A program made the translations under genes and the position numbers. The notes beneath the pieces were generated by a model. It saw only the letters and a list, made by a program, of their open reading frames with translations. It ran no database searches and was not told where the DNA came from. Shown here piece by piece: positions 18,479-26,162 of a DNA stretch of 64,000 nt (position 1 is its first letter; each line of letters begins with the position of its first letter). The stretch spans positions 558,001 to 622,000 of the forward strand of contig NZ_JAUSUL010000002.1 in the NCBI RefSeq assembly GCF_030814015.1, given 5' to 3'. This DNA is from Amorphus orientalis. GTDB taxonomy: Bacteria > Pseudomonadota > Alphaproteobacteria > Rhizobiales > Amorphaceae.

Positions 18479-19321
18479 TTGATCGACGGGGCTGGCGTGG
18501 ATCGGAAAGCGCTCGAGGCGCTGTTCGGATGGTATGAGGCCATCGGCGTCGATGCCGTTGTCCTCGATGCGCCGGTCGATCGCTTCCGTGCGCCGAGCCC
18601 CGCCGCACCCTCCATCGATCGGCGCTCGCCAACCCGCTTGCCGGCGGGAGAAGCACCGCCGGCCGCACCGCTCGCCGCGCCTTCCGTATCGGGAGAGCGG
18701 TCGCGCGGGAGCGAGGTGGACGAGGTGATGCAGGCCCGGGCCGAGGCGGCGCGAGCGGCCACGCTGGAGGACCTTCACCGGATTCTGGACCAGTTCGAGG
18801 GCTGCGCTCTGAGGCAGACGGCCCGCCAACTCGTCTTTTCCGACGGCAATCCGGCCGGTCGACTGATGCTGATCGGTGAGGCGCCGGGGCGGGAGGAGGA
18901 CGCCCAGGGCAAGCCGTTCGTGGGCCGCTCCGGCCAGCTGCTCGACAGGATGCTGGCGGCCATCGGCCTCGACCGCTCCACCGCCTACATCGCCAACGTC
19001 GTACCATGGCGGCCGCCCGGCAATCGCACCCCGAGCCCGCTGGAAACGGAAATCTGCAAGCCCTTCATCGCGCGCCAGATCGAGCTGGCCGAGCCGGACG
19101 TGCTCGTCTTTCTGGGCGGGGCGGCCGCGAAGGCGATCACCGGTTCCACCGAGGGCATCCTGCGCGCCCGTGGCAAGTGGTCGACCTATCGCGCCGGCGG
19201 CCGCGAGATCGCCTGCATGGCGACCCTGCACCCGGCCTATCTGCTGCGGCAGCCGGCACAGAAACGTCTTGCCTGGCGCGACTTTCTCGCCATCCGCAAT
19301 CGCCTTGAGGGGGCTGAATGA
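18479..19321 (+). CDS. Uracil-DNA glycosylase, family 4 (UDGa-like)
   Basis: Base-excision repair enzyme that removes uracil from DNA. The TTG at 18479 is chosen because GGAGG sits seven bases upstream; this gives 280 residues. The first 80 residues, a Pro/Ala-rich linker after a short helical stretch (A-L-F-G-W-Y-E-A-I-G-V-D), are typical of alphaproteobacterial members. The catalytic domain shows G-E-A-P-G-R-E-E-D-A-Q-G-K-P-F-V-G, R-P-P-G-N-R and H-P-A-Y-L-L-R. Family-4 enzymes normally bind a [4Fe-4S] cluster with four Cys. Here only F-E-G-C-A-L and E-I-C-K-P-F are visible, while the K-C-R-P-P position is W-R-P-P, so cluster binding is doubtful. It diverges from ETF-QO. Confidence 0.88.
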   Translation: MIDGAGVDRKALEALFGWYEAIGVDAVVLDAPVDRFRAPSPAAPSIDRRSPTRLPAGEAPPAAPLAAPSVSGERSRGSEVDEVMQARAEAARAATLEDLHRILDQFEGCALRQTARQLVFSDGNPAGRLMLIGEAPGREEDAQGKPFVGRSGQLLDRMLAAIGLDRSTAYIANVVPWRPPGNRTPSPLETEICKPFIARQIELAEPDVLVFLGGAAAKAITGSTEGILRARGKWSTYRAGGREIACMATLHPAYLLRQPAQKRLAWRDFLAIRNRLEGAE

Positions 19322-19461
19322 GGGGAAGATCCGAGGCGCAGATCGTGTCGCACGAGCGCTACAAATTGCCTCTAGGACGATTCCACATATCGTCCGTTGA
19401 GCACGATGGCTGTATCCGGGTGGGCATGCCGACGACGGTCCGGGGCCGGTCGGAGGAGCAC

Positions 19462-19475
19462 TCGATCCAGATCAA
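19462..19475. promoter_or_regulatory. FNR/FixK-like box upstream of cydA
   Basis: TCGAT-CCAG-ATCAA differs by one base from the FNR/Anr/FixK consensus TTGAT-N4-ATCAA. It lies 57 bases upstream of the chosen cydA start. Low-oxygen control of a high-affinity bd oxidase by an FNR-family regulator is well established in related bacteria, so the location adds weight. The transcription start is unknown. Confidence 0.5.
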
Positions 19476-19532
19476 TGCAAGTCGCTTCCGACATGAATAT
19501 CGTGGCGGCCTGTTTCAGGAGGACCTGTGACG

Positions 19533-20933
19533 ATGGATTTTGATCCCGTCTTGCTCTCGCGAATCCAGTTCGCCTTCACAGTCACGTTTCACATCATCTT
19601 CCCTTCCTTCACGATTGGTCTGGCCGCCTGGATCGCCACGCTCGAAGGGATGTGGCTGTGGTCGAAAAACGAGCGCTACCATAAGCTTGCTCGTTTCTGG
19701 ACGAAGATCTTCGCCGTGTCGTTCGGCATGGGCGTCGTCTCCGGCGTGGTCCTCAGCTACCAGTTCGGCACAAACTGGAGCGAATATTCCCGCGTGGTCG
19801 GCAACGTGGTCGCTCCGCTGATCGGCTACGAGGTTCTGACCGCCTTCTTCCTCGAGGCCACGTTCCTCGGCATCATGCTGTTCGGCTGGAACCGGGTTCC
19901 GCCGTGGCTGCACTTCACCGCGTCGGTGCTGGTCGCGCTCGGAACCGCGATGTCCGCCTTCTGGATCCTTTCGGCGAACTCCTGGATGCAGTATCCAGTC
20001 GGCTACTCCATGCAGAACGGCGTAGCGGTGCCGGAAGACTGGCTTGAGATCATCTTCTCACCGACGTTCCCGACCCGGTTCGCCCACATGCTGACGGCGG
20101 CCTACATCACCACGGCCTTCGTGGTGCTGGCCGCGGGGGCGCGCTACTGGCTGCAGGGGCGCCACATCGATCACGCCGAGACGATGATCAAGATGGCGCT
20201 GGGTCTCCTGATCGTGCTGGTTCCGCTGCAGATGGAGTTCGGCGATCAGAGCGGCATGAAGGTCGCCGAGTACCAGCCGACCAAGGTGGCCGCCATGGAG
20301 GCCCATTGGGACGGCAACGAATCGCCGGTTCCGTTCGTGTTGTTCGCGTGGCCGAACGAGGAGACGGAATCCAACGACTTCGCCATCACCATCCCGCACG
20401 TGGCGAGCATGCTGATCACCCGCACGTGGGACGGCAAGTTCCCGGGCCTGAAGGACGTTCCGGCGGAAGACCGGCCGCCGGTCGCGCCCGTCTTCTTTTC
20501 GTTCCGCATCATGGTCGGGCTCGGTCTGATCATGCTGGCGACGGTGGTGGTCGGCGCGGTGCTGTGGTGGCGGCGGCGTCTCTTCTCCACCGGTCTCTAC
20601 CTGAAGACCGTCTCCTATATGTGGCCGATCGGCTTCCTGGCGATCGTCGCCGGCTGGTACACAACTGAGATCGGACGACAGCCCTGGGTGGTGCACGGGG
20701 TGCTGAGAACCGCCGACGCGGTGTCGCCGGTGCCGGGCGGTTCCGTGGCGACGACGCTGGCACTGTTCGTCATCGTCTACGGGATCGTGTTCTCGTTCGG
20801 CATCTACTACATCAACCGGCTCCTTCGGCGCGGTCCGGAGCCGACCGGCGAAGGCTCGTCCGAAAGCTCGGCCCGCCGGCCGATCTCCTTCGCCCACGAC
20901 GCCGGCCGCGACGCGATCCAGCCAGGGGAGTAA
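19533..20933 (+). CDS. cydA: Cytochrome bd ubiquinol oxidase subunit I (short-Q-loop, CIO type)
   Basis: Haem-bearing subunit of the bd-type terminal oxidase, which reduces oxygen with quinol electrons in the inner membrane. It has 466 residues, shorter than the roughly 520 of E. coli CydA. The difference fits absence of the long Q-loop insert and places it with the cyanide-insensitive (CioA) class. The first helix holds F-T-V-T-F-H with the haem b595 ligand at about His20, and G-F-E-like W-L-x-x-I-F-S-P-T-F-P-T-R follows later. AGGAGGA at 19517-19523 is nine bases from ATG 19533; an in-frame GTG six bases earlier is too close. It forms an operon with cydB. Confidence 0.93.
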   Translation: MDFDPVLLSRIQFAFTVTFHIIFPSFTIGLAAWIATLEGMWLWSKNERYHKLARFWTKIFAVSFGMGVVSGVVLSYQFGTNWSEYSRVVGNVVAPLIGYEVLTAFFLEATFLGIMLFGWNRVPPWLHFTASVLVALGTAMSAFWILSANSWMQYPVGYSMQNGVAVPEDWLEIIFSPTFPTRFAHMLTAAYITTAFVVLAAGARYWLQGRHIDHAETMIKMALGLLIVLVPLQMEFGDQSGMKVAEYQPTKVAAMEAHWDGNESPVPFVLFAWPNEETESNDFAITIPHVASMLITRTWDGKFPGLKDVPAEDRPPVAPVFFSFRIMVGLGLIMLATVVVGAVLWWRRRLFSTGLYLKTVSYMWPIGFLAIVAGWYTTEIGRQPWVVHGVLRTADAVSPVPGGSVATTLALFVIVYGIVFSFGIYYINRLLRRGPEPTGEGSSESSARRPISFAHDAGRDAIQPGE

Positions 20934-20937
20934 GACG

Positions 20938-21942
20938 ATGGAACACTATCTTCCGGTGATCTGGGGAGGGTTGATCGGCACCGCCATCACCCTCTACGTG
21001 CTCCTCGACGGGTTCGATCTCGGCGTCGGGATCCTCTTTCCCTTCGGCAAGTCGGAGGCCGAACGCGACCACATGATGAACTCGGTCGCCCCGTTCTGGG
21101 ACGGCAACGAGACCTGGCTCATCCTCGGCGGCGGCGGGCTGTGGGTCGCCTTTCCCAGCGCCTACGCGATCATCATGCCGGCGATGTATATCCCGGTGAT
21201 CCTGATGCTCCTGGGGCTGATATTCCGGGGTGTCGCGTTCGAGTTCCGCTTCGTGTCGAAGCCGCATCACCGCCTGTGGGACTTCGCCTTCGCGGCCGGA
21301 TCCATCGTCGCGGCGTTCTGCCAGGGCCTCGTTCTCGGCGGGGTCCTCAGCGGCATCGACGTGGTCGACGGCAAGTTCGCCGGCGGTCCGTTCGACTTCC
21401 TGTCGCCTTTCGGCATCATGTGCGGCTTCGGGATGATCGTCGGCTACGCACTGCTCGGCTCCACCTGGCTGATGGTCCGCATCGAGGGCGGCGTCGCCGA
21501 CAGGGCCCGCAAGTGGGCCTTTCCCGCGCTGGTTCTGCTTCTCGCGTTCATCGTGGCCGTGTCGATCTGGACGCCGCTGATCCATCCGCACATCGCCGAT
21601 CGCTGGTTCTCGGCGCCGAACATCTACGTCCTGTGGCTGGTGCCGGTGGTGACTGCGCTCGTCGCCCTGTTCGCGATGCGAAAGATCGATGGGCACCATC
21701 CGCTCAGCGCCTTCGCGGCGTCGGTGGCGCTGTTCCTGCTGTGCTTCCTCGGCCTCGGGATCTCGACCTTCCCGTACATGGTCCCGCCGACGCTGACCGT
21801 CTGGGACACGGCCGCGGTGCCCGCCAGCCAGCTCTTCACCCTGTTCGGGGTGCTGGTGATGTTGCCGATCATCCTTCTGTACACGGCGTTCGTGTACTGG
21901 ACGTTCCGGGGCAAGCTGCAGCCGGGCGAGGGCTACCACTAG
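20938..21942 (+). CDS. cydB: Cytochrome bd ubiquinol oxidase subunit II
   Basis: Second membrane subunit of the bd oxidase. It has 334 residues with eight or nine hydrophobic segments; the N-terminus contains the typical L-P-V-I-W-G-G-L-I-G-T-A and L-L-D-G-F-D-L-G-V-G-I-L-F-P, then W-D-G-N-E-T-W-L-I-L-G-G-G-G-L. The gene begins four bases after cydA, so the two are co-translated. No cydX-like small gene or cydDC transporter follows; two stem-loops mark the end of the operon, and the next gene is an unrelated S49 peptidase. Confidence 0.95.
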   Translation: MEHYLPVIWGGLIGTAITLYVLLDGFDLGVGILFPFGKSEAERDHMMNSVAPFWDGNETWLILGGGGLWVAFPSAYAIIMPAMYIPVILMLLGLIFRGVAFEFRFVSKPHHRLWDFAFAAGSIVAAFCQGLVLGGVLSGIDVVDGKFAGGPFDFLSPFGIMCGFGMIVGYALLGSTWLMVRIEGGVADRARKWAFPALVLLLAFIVAVSIWTPLIHPHIADRWFSAPNIYVLWLVPVVTALVALFAMRKIDGHHPLSAFAASVALFLLCFLGLGISTFPYMVPPTLTVWDTAAVPASQLFTLFGVLVMLPIILLYTAFVYWTFRGKLQPGEGYH

Positions 21943-21952
21943 CTGCGATCGA

Positions 21953-21978
21953 ATTCGGTGCTCGATCGAGCACCGAAT
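21953..21978. repeat. 26-bp perfect palindrome after cydB
   Basis: ATTCGGTGCTCG followed directly by its complement forms a 26-base perfect palindrome 10 bases after the cydB stop codon. As RNA it would be a tight hairpin with no T-run. It may protect or end the cydAB message, or be a protein-binding site. Confidence 0.6.
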
Positions 21979-21992
21979 CTGCAAGGATCGGG

Positions 21993-22025
21993 GGAGCGCG
22001 CATTGTCCTGATGCGCGCTCCTTCT
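21993..22025 (+). terminator. Terminator-like stem-loop after cydB
   Basis: GGAGCGCGCAT (21993-22003) pairs perfectly with ATGCGCGCTCC (22011-22021) around TGTCCTG, followed by TTCTC. It is an 11-base stem with only a weak T-rich tail, and is the second of two consecutive hairpins between cydB and the S49 peptidase gene. Confidence 0.55.
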
Positions 22026-22062
22026 CATATCTGGGCCATTGCAGACGGCTTTTGCCGCGCCC

Positions 22063-22929
22063 ATGCCGAAAGGTCCTATCGTGCTCGACAGCGTCCGCGC
22101 TCTTCTCCCCAAAAGATGGTCCCGCAAGGTTCCGGTGGTTCCCATCGTCCGGGTGTCCGGGGCGATAGGCCTGTCCACGCCGCTGCGGCCAGGGGTGACG
22201 ATGGCGAGCCTGGCGCACGTGCTGGAGCGTGCCTTCTCGATAAAACGCGCGCCGGCGGTGGCCATCCTGATCAATTCGCCCGGCGGCTCGCCGGTGCAGT
22301 CGCATCTGATCTACAAGCGCATTCGGGCGCTGGCGGAAGAGAAGGAAAAACGCGTCCTGGTCTTCGTCGAGGACGTCTGCGCCTCCGGCGGCTACATGAT
22401 CGCGGCGGCGGGCGACGAGATCTATGTCGATCAGAGCTCCATCGTCGGCTCGATCGGCGTCGTCTCTCAGGGCTTCGGGTTCGTCGGGCTGATCGACAAG
22501 CTCGGCATCGAGCGGCGGGTCTACACGTCCGGTGACCGCAAGGCGATCCTCGATCCCTTCAAGCCCGAGCGCGAGGAGGACATCGCCCATCTCCTCAATC
22601 TGCAGGAAGAGGTCCACGCCGAATTCCGCGATCTGGTCAAGGCGCGCCGGGGCGATCTCCTGTCCGACGACGACGATGTCTTCTCCGGGCTGTTCTGGAC
22701 CGGACGCACGGCGGTTTCGCTCGGCCTTGCCGACGGCATCGGCGATGCCCGCACCCTGATCAGGGAACGCTATGGCGACGAGACGATCCTCAAGGTGGTG
22801 TCGGCGCCGCGTTCCATGCCGTTCCGGCGGCCGCCCCCCGGCGTTTCGTTTCCCGATACCTCCGGGCTCGGCCGCGACATCGTCTCCACGCTGGAGGAAC
22901 GCGCGCTCTGGGCCCGGTACGGTTTGTAG
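22063..22929 (+). CDS. S49 family serine peptidase (SppA/SohB-like)
   Basis: Ser/Lys-dyad peptidase of the signal-peptide-peptidase A family. It has 288 residues, the short single-domain form. Visible family motifs: N-S-P-G-G-S (71-76), E-D-V-C-A-S-G-G-Y-M with probable nucleophile Ser108, G-S-I-G-V-V (129-134), and Lys160 in S-G-D-R-K-A-I-L-D-P as the probable general base. There is no membrane anchor at the N-terminus, unlike classical SppA, so it should be soluble and cytoplasmic. ATG 22063 is preferred to an in-frame TTG at 22039. The gene upstream of glyQ in many Hyphomicrobiales is of this kind. Confidence 0.9.
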   Translation: MPKGPIVLDSVRALLPKRWSRKVPVVPIVRVSGAIGLSTPLRPGVTMASLAHVLERAFSIKRAPAVAILINSPGGSPVQSHLIYKRIRALAEEKEKRVLVFVEDVCASGGYMIAAAGDEIYVDQSSIVGSIGVVSQGFGFVGLIDKLGIERRVYTSGDRKAILDPFKPEREEDIAHLLNLQEEVHAEFRDLVKARRGDLLSDDDDVFSGLFWTGRTAVSLGLADGIGDARTLIRERYGDETILKVVSAPRSMPFRRPPPGVSFPDTSGLGRDIVSTLEERALWARYGL

Positions 22930-23014
22930 CGCGCGCCGCATTGGCGGGGCCGGGCGCTGATCCTATATCGAATGTTCGGCGCGACGGATCTCGCGCGGTC
23001 AATGGGAGATCGGG

Positions 23015-23203
23015 ATGCCTCAACTGGTGTTCTTGGCACTGGCGGCCGGCGCGGCCTATGTGGGCTCGCGGTGGATGAAACGCGAAATGGCGCGTGTCGA
23101 CAAGCGCATGCGTCCCGCGCGCGCCGACGATGCGGAACGCGGCCGGCGGCTCCAGCAGGATCCGGAGACAGGCATCTATCGCCCGGAGCGGATCGGCCAG
23201 TAG
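23015..23203 (+). CDS. Small membrane-anchored protein, 62 residues
   Basis: Unrecognised function. The N-terminal 20 residues are hydrophobic with M-P-Q-L-V-F-L-A-L-A-A-G, followed by a strongly charged segment (W-M-K-R-E-M-A-R-V-D-K-R) and a C-terminal tail L-Q-Q-D-P-E-T-G-I-Y-R-P. Tails of the form Q-D-P-x-T-G-x-Y-R-P recur in small rhizobial proteins placed between an S49 peptidase and glyQ, which is the location here. A good ribosome site (GGGAGATCGGG) precedes the ATG. Probably one inner-membrane helix with a cytoplasmic tail. Confidence 0.7.
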   Translation: MPQLVFLALAAGAAYVGSRWMKREMARVDKRMRPARADDAERGRRLQQDPETGIYRPERIGQ

Positions 23204-23325
23204 GCCTGCCCTTGCTCCAAGGCGGGACCATCGCAGAACCCGCGGCAAGGTGCGAAGCGGGCGGTTGAAGGCCTGGGGCCGCCCGACTTCCTTGCTGTTT
23301 GCTCTCCGGCATCGATCTCCATCCG

Positions 23326-23766
23326 TCACCGCAGGGGCCGGACCACCCCGTTGCACTTGCGGTAGACCACCACCGCTCCGTTGGGCAGATAGTCGTAGGT
23401 CCGGTAGCACGGGTCGGTCTCCGACAGGCGCGTGCGCGGGGCCCTCGGCCGGACCGGCTTGACCGGCCGGATGGGCTTCACGCTCGTGACCTTGCCCGGA
23501 CCGCCTCCGCCCTTGCCACTGTAGGCACCGCCGCCGGTGCCTCCGCCGCCGCGTTCGATGTAGCTGTTGGGATCGGCACAGCCGGTGCACACGATGACCG
23601 GTGCGCCACCACCGGTGCCGGCGCTGGCACCGGCAGTGGCACCTCCGTTGCCTCCGCGTCCGCCGTTTCCTCCGGTGGACTGGGCGAGCGCGGTGGTCGC
23701 GCCGAACAGGAGGGCGCCGGCCACGAGACCGGCCCCGACGAGGGTGAAGCGCTTAGGGGTCGACAT
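23326..23766 (-). CDS. Secreted Gly/Pro-rich small protein
   Basis: Function unknown. The 146-residue product has a clear signal peptide (hydrophobic residues about 9-27, ending A-L-A before Gln). It then has a low-complexity Gly/Ala/Thr stretch, a pair of Cys in V-C-T-G-C-A-D-P-N-S-Y, a second Gly-rich run, and a basic proline-rich part (K-P-I-R-P-V-K-P-V-R-P). The C-terminus is compact, with P-C-Y-R-T-Y-D-Y-L-P-N-G-A-V-V-V-Y-R-K-C. Cys are paired, as expected for a periplasmic or exported protein. It faces the small membrane protein gene tail to tail. Confidence 0.75.
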   Translation of the reverse strand: MSTPKRFTLVGAGLVAGALLFGATTALAQSTGGNGGRGGNGGATAGASAGTGGGAPVIVCTGCADPNSYIERGGGGTGGGAYSGKGGGGPGKVTSVKPIRPVKPVRPRAPRTRLSETDPCYRTYDYLPNGAVVVYRKCNGVVRPLR

Positions 23767-24204
23767 GGTGTTCTCCTCTGTCTGAATTGGTGCGCCCGGC
23801 CGCGTCTGCCTGCGGCGGAGCGGTCGGTGCGAACGACCCGTCAGAGGGAAGGCGGATGTCCGGCCGGGACCGAACCGCGAGATGGCGTGAGGAAAAGGCG
23901 GCTCTGCGGCCTTTGCCGAAGGATCCCAGCAAGGGCAGGGTGACGGCCACGATCGTTTCCTGCGTCATCTTCTCGTCTCCCGCTCGGTCGGGCGTCACGC
24001 GCCGACACCAGGGAGATTGGACGCGCAGGATCGGCTCCAAAGAGGCAGGCCGGGGCCAGGCAGCAGGTCTGTGACGCAGGCCACGCCCAATGCGACCGGC
24101 CGTGATGATGGTCACACGCTTGACCGCGGCGGGGCCGGCTGGAATACACCGGGCCGACACAGCCGTCGGCTCCGCCGGCGCAAGCGACCGACCGAAAGCA
24201 GCCG
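23767..24204. other. Intergenic region upstream of glyQ
   Basis: This 438-base gap lies between the divergent Gly/Pro-rich gene and glyQ. Short open frames on both strands (up to about 95 codons) have low-quality, Arg/Pro-rich translations without ribosome sites, and none is convincing. The gap must carry the promoters of both flanking genes. I see no tRNA, T-box-like leader or strong hairpin. Confidence 0.5.
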
Positions 24205-25158
24205 ATGACCGACAAGCCCGACACCGATCCCCTGTCGCCCCGCACCTCGTTCCAGGGGCTGATCCTGACGCTGCAGCAGTTCTGGGCGGCACAGGGCTGC
24301 GTCGTGCTGCAGCCCTACGACATGGAGGTCGGCGCCGGCACATTCCATCCGGCGACCACGCTCCGCGCGCTGGGTCCGCGGCCCTGGAAGGCGGCCTATG
24401 TGCAGCCGTCCCGGCGGCCCACCGACGGGCGCTACGGCGAGAACCCGAACCGCTATCAGCACTACTACCAGTTCCAGGTGATCCTGAAGCCGAGCCCGCC
24501 GGACCTGCAGGCGCTCTATCTGGCCAGCCTGGAGGCGATCGGCGTCGACATGGCGCTCCACGACGTGCGGTTCGTGGAGGACGACTGGGAAAGCCCGACG
24601 CTCGGCGCCTGGGGGCTCGGCTGGGAGTGCTGGTGCGACGGGATGGAAGTCTCCCAGTTCACCTATTTCCAGCAGGTGGCGGGCTTCGAGTGCGCCCCGG
24701 TGGCCGGCGAACTGACCTACGGTCTGGAGCGCCTCGCCATGTACGTGCAGGGCGTCGACAATTTCCGAGACATCAACTTCAACGGCCGCGACGGCGCCGA
24801 GCGGACCACCTACGGCGACGTCTTCCTGCAGGCCGAGCGGGAATATTCCCGGCACAATTTCGAGCACGCCGACACGGAGAAGCTGCTGCAGCATTTCCGC
24901 GACGCCGAGGAGGAGTGCCATGCGCTCGTCGCCGCCGGCTGGACCGGGGAGGGCGACAGCCGCCGCCACCTGATGGCCCAGCCCGCCTACGACCAGTGCA
25001 TCAAGGCGAGCCACCTGTTCAATCTGCTTGATGCGCGCGGCGTGATCTCGGTGACAGAGCGGCAGAGCTACATCCTGCGGGTGCGGGCGCTGGCCCGGGC
25101 CTGCGGCGAGGCGTGGCTTGCAACGGAAGCCGGCGGCGCGGAGCCGATCCCGGCCTGA
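24205..25158 (+). CDS. glyQ: Glycyl-tRNA synthetase alpha subunit
   Basis: Catalytic subunit of the bacterial alpha2beta2 glycyl-tRNA synthetase, which charges tRNA-Gly in the cytoplasm. The 317 residues are near the usual 300. Class II features are visible: [17 protein letters not shown] near residue 14, [29 protein letters not shown], and the [10 protein letters not shown] segment. glyS, its obligate partner, is 3.2 kb further on, separated by three genes of which two are on the other strand, so the usual glyQS operon is split here. Confidence 0.97.
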   Translation: MTDKPDTDPLSPRTSFQGLILTLQQFWAAQGCVVLQPYDMEVGAGTFHPATTLRALGPRPWKAAYVQPSRRPTDGRYGENPNRYQHYYQFQVILKPSPPDLQALYLASLEAIGVDMALHDVRFVEDDWESPTLGAWGLGWECWCDGMEVSQFTYFQQVAGFECAPVAGELTYGLERLAMYVQGVDNFRDINFNGRDGAERTTYGDVFLQAEREYSRHNFEHADTEKLLQHFRDAEEECHALVAAGWTGEGDSRRHLMAQPAYDQCIKASHLFNLLDARGVISVTERQSYILRVRALARACGEAWLATEAGGAEPIPA

Positions 25159-25178
25159 TCAGGCCCGTCTGAGCGGCG

Positions 25179-26072
25179 TCACCTCCGGTCCACGATCGCG
25201 CCCAGGCCGTCGACGAGCCCGTCGAACACGGCGCGGCAGCGCGCGCTTGTGCGCAGGTCCTCGTGCATGACCACCCAGACCTCGAGATCGATCGAGAGCG
25301 CGTCGGGGAGAAGGTGCACCAGCTCCGGATCCCGGCGCGCGACCGCGCACTGGCAGACCCCGATGCCGAAGCCGGCGCGGATCGCGGCCAGCTGCGCCAC
25401 GTCGTTGTCAGCCCGGAACGCGAATGCCGACCGCGAGAGTTCGGGAAAGCGCTCCACGATGCCCCGGATTGCCGGGGTCTCCACGTCGTAGCCGATCAGG
25501 TCGTGGTCGCGGAGATCGGCGAGCGTCCGCGGCGGCGTGCGATCGGCCAGATAGGCCTTGTGGGCGTGCAGGCCCAGCGCCAGCGTTCCGATGCGCCGGG
25601 CGACCAGCGCCTGCTGGGTCGGCCGGACCATGCGCACGGCCACGTCCGCCTTGCGCTGGGCCAGATCGTCCACCGTGTTCGACAGCGACAGTTCCAGTGT
25701 CAGCCGGGGATGGGCGCGGCGGATCCGTGTCAGGATCCCGGGCAGGTGCTCCATCCCGACCACCTCGCTGGCGCTGATGCGCACCGTGCCGGAGACGTCG
25801 TCACTGCCGCCGTGCGCGGTGCGCAGAAGGGCGGCAGACGTCGAGCCGAGCAGCTCCGCATAGGGCGCGAGTTCGAGCGCCAGATCGGTCGGGGACAGGC
25901 CGCGCTGGGTCCGCACGAAGAGGGCGGCGCCCAGCGAGGCTTCGAGCGCATCGATGTGCCGCGCCACCGTCGGCTGGGTGAGACCGAGCGCCCGTGCCGC
26001 TCCCGAGAGCGAGCCTTCCCTGAGAACGGCGGCGAAGGTCCGGTAGAGATCCCAGCTCGGTTCAGTGCTCAT
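25179..26072 (-). CDS. LysR family transcriptional regulator
   Basis: DNA-binding regulator of 297 residues. An N-terminal winged helix-turn-helix (about residues 6-65) includes F-A-A-V-L-R-E-G-S-L-S-G-A-A-R-A-L-G and Q-P-T-V-A-R-H-I-D-A-L-E. The periplasmic-binding-protein-like effector domain follows (about 90-290), with A-D-V-A-V-R-M. The frame is open far upstream, but the start at the complement of 26070-26072 gives the family length and N-terminus. It is divergent from an epimerase-like gene 90 bases away, the classical LysR arrangement, so that gene is the likely target. The ligand is unknown. Confidence 0.92.
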   Translation of the reverse strand: MSTEPSWDLYRTFAAVLREGSLSGAARALGLTQPTVARHIDALEASLGAALFVRTQRGLSPTDLALELAPYAELLGSTSAALLRTAHGGSDDVSGTVRISASEVVGMEHLPGILTRIRRAHPRLTLELSLSNTVDDLAQRKADVAVRMVRPTQQALVARRIGTLALGLHAHKAYLADRTPPRTLADLRDHDLIGYDVETPAIRGIVERFPELSRSAFAFRADNDVAQLAAIRAGFGIGVCQCAVARRDPELVHLLPDALSIDLEVWVVMHEDLRTSARCRAVFDGLVDGLGAIVDRR

Positions 26073-26086
26073 ATATTTCCGTATAT
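26071..26086. promoter_or_regulatory. Possible LysR operator: ATATA-N6-TATAT dyad
   Basis: A 5-base dyad with six bases between arms, A/T-rich in a G+C-rich genome, at the start codon of the LysR gene and about 80 bases from the divergent epimerase-like gene. LysR proteins often bind such a site to repress themselves and activate the neighbour. The classical T-N11-A form is compatible but not distinctive here. Confidence 0.35.
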
Positions 26087-26162
26087 CAAGGGCACGAATA
26101 ACGACAATACCGTTTAGCCGCCTGATCCGCCATCGCTGTTCCGTCGATGTCAGGAGGACGAA

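Noticed and set aside
19318-19530. A 70-codon frame that overlaps the glycosylase stop (ATGA) and the cydA alternative start (GTGA)
   Set aside because: The two overlaps are neat, but its third-position G+C is clearly lower than in neighbouring genes, it has no recognisable product, and the FNR-like box lies inside it. It looks like the cydA promoter region.
20812-22941. A 709-codon minus-strand open frame opposite cydB and the S49 peptidase
   Set aside because: The plus-strand genes carry clear motifs and good start sites. The minus frame is Arg/Pro/Asp-rich with no motif.
23787-24074. A 95-codon frame upstream of glyQ
   Set aside because: No ribosome site, Arg-rich low-quality translation, no known family, inside a likely promoter region.
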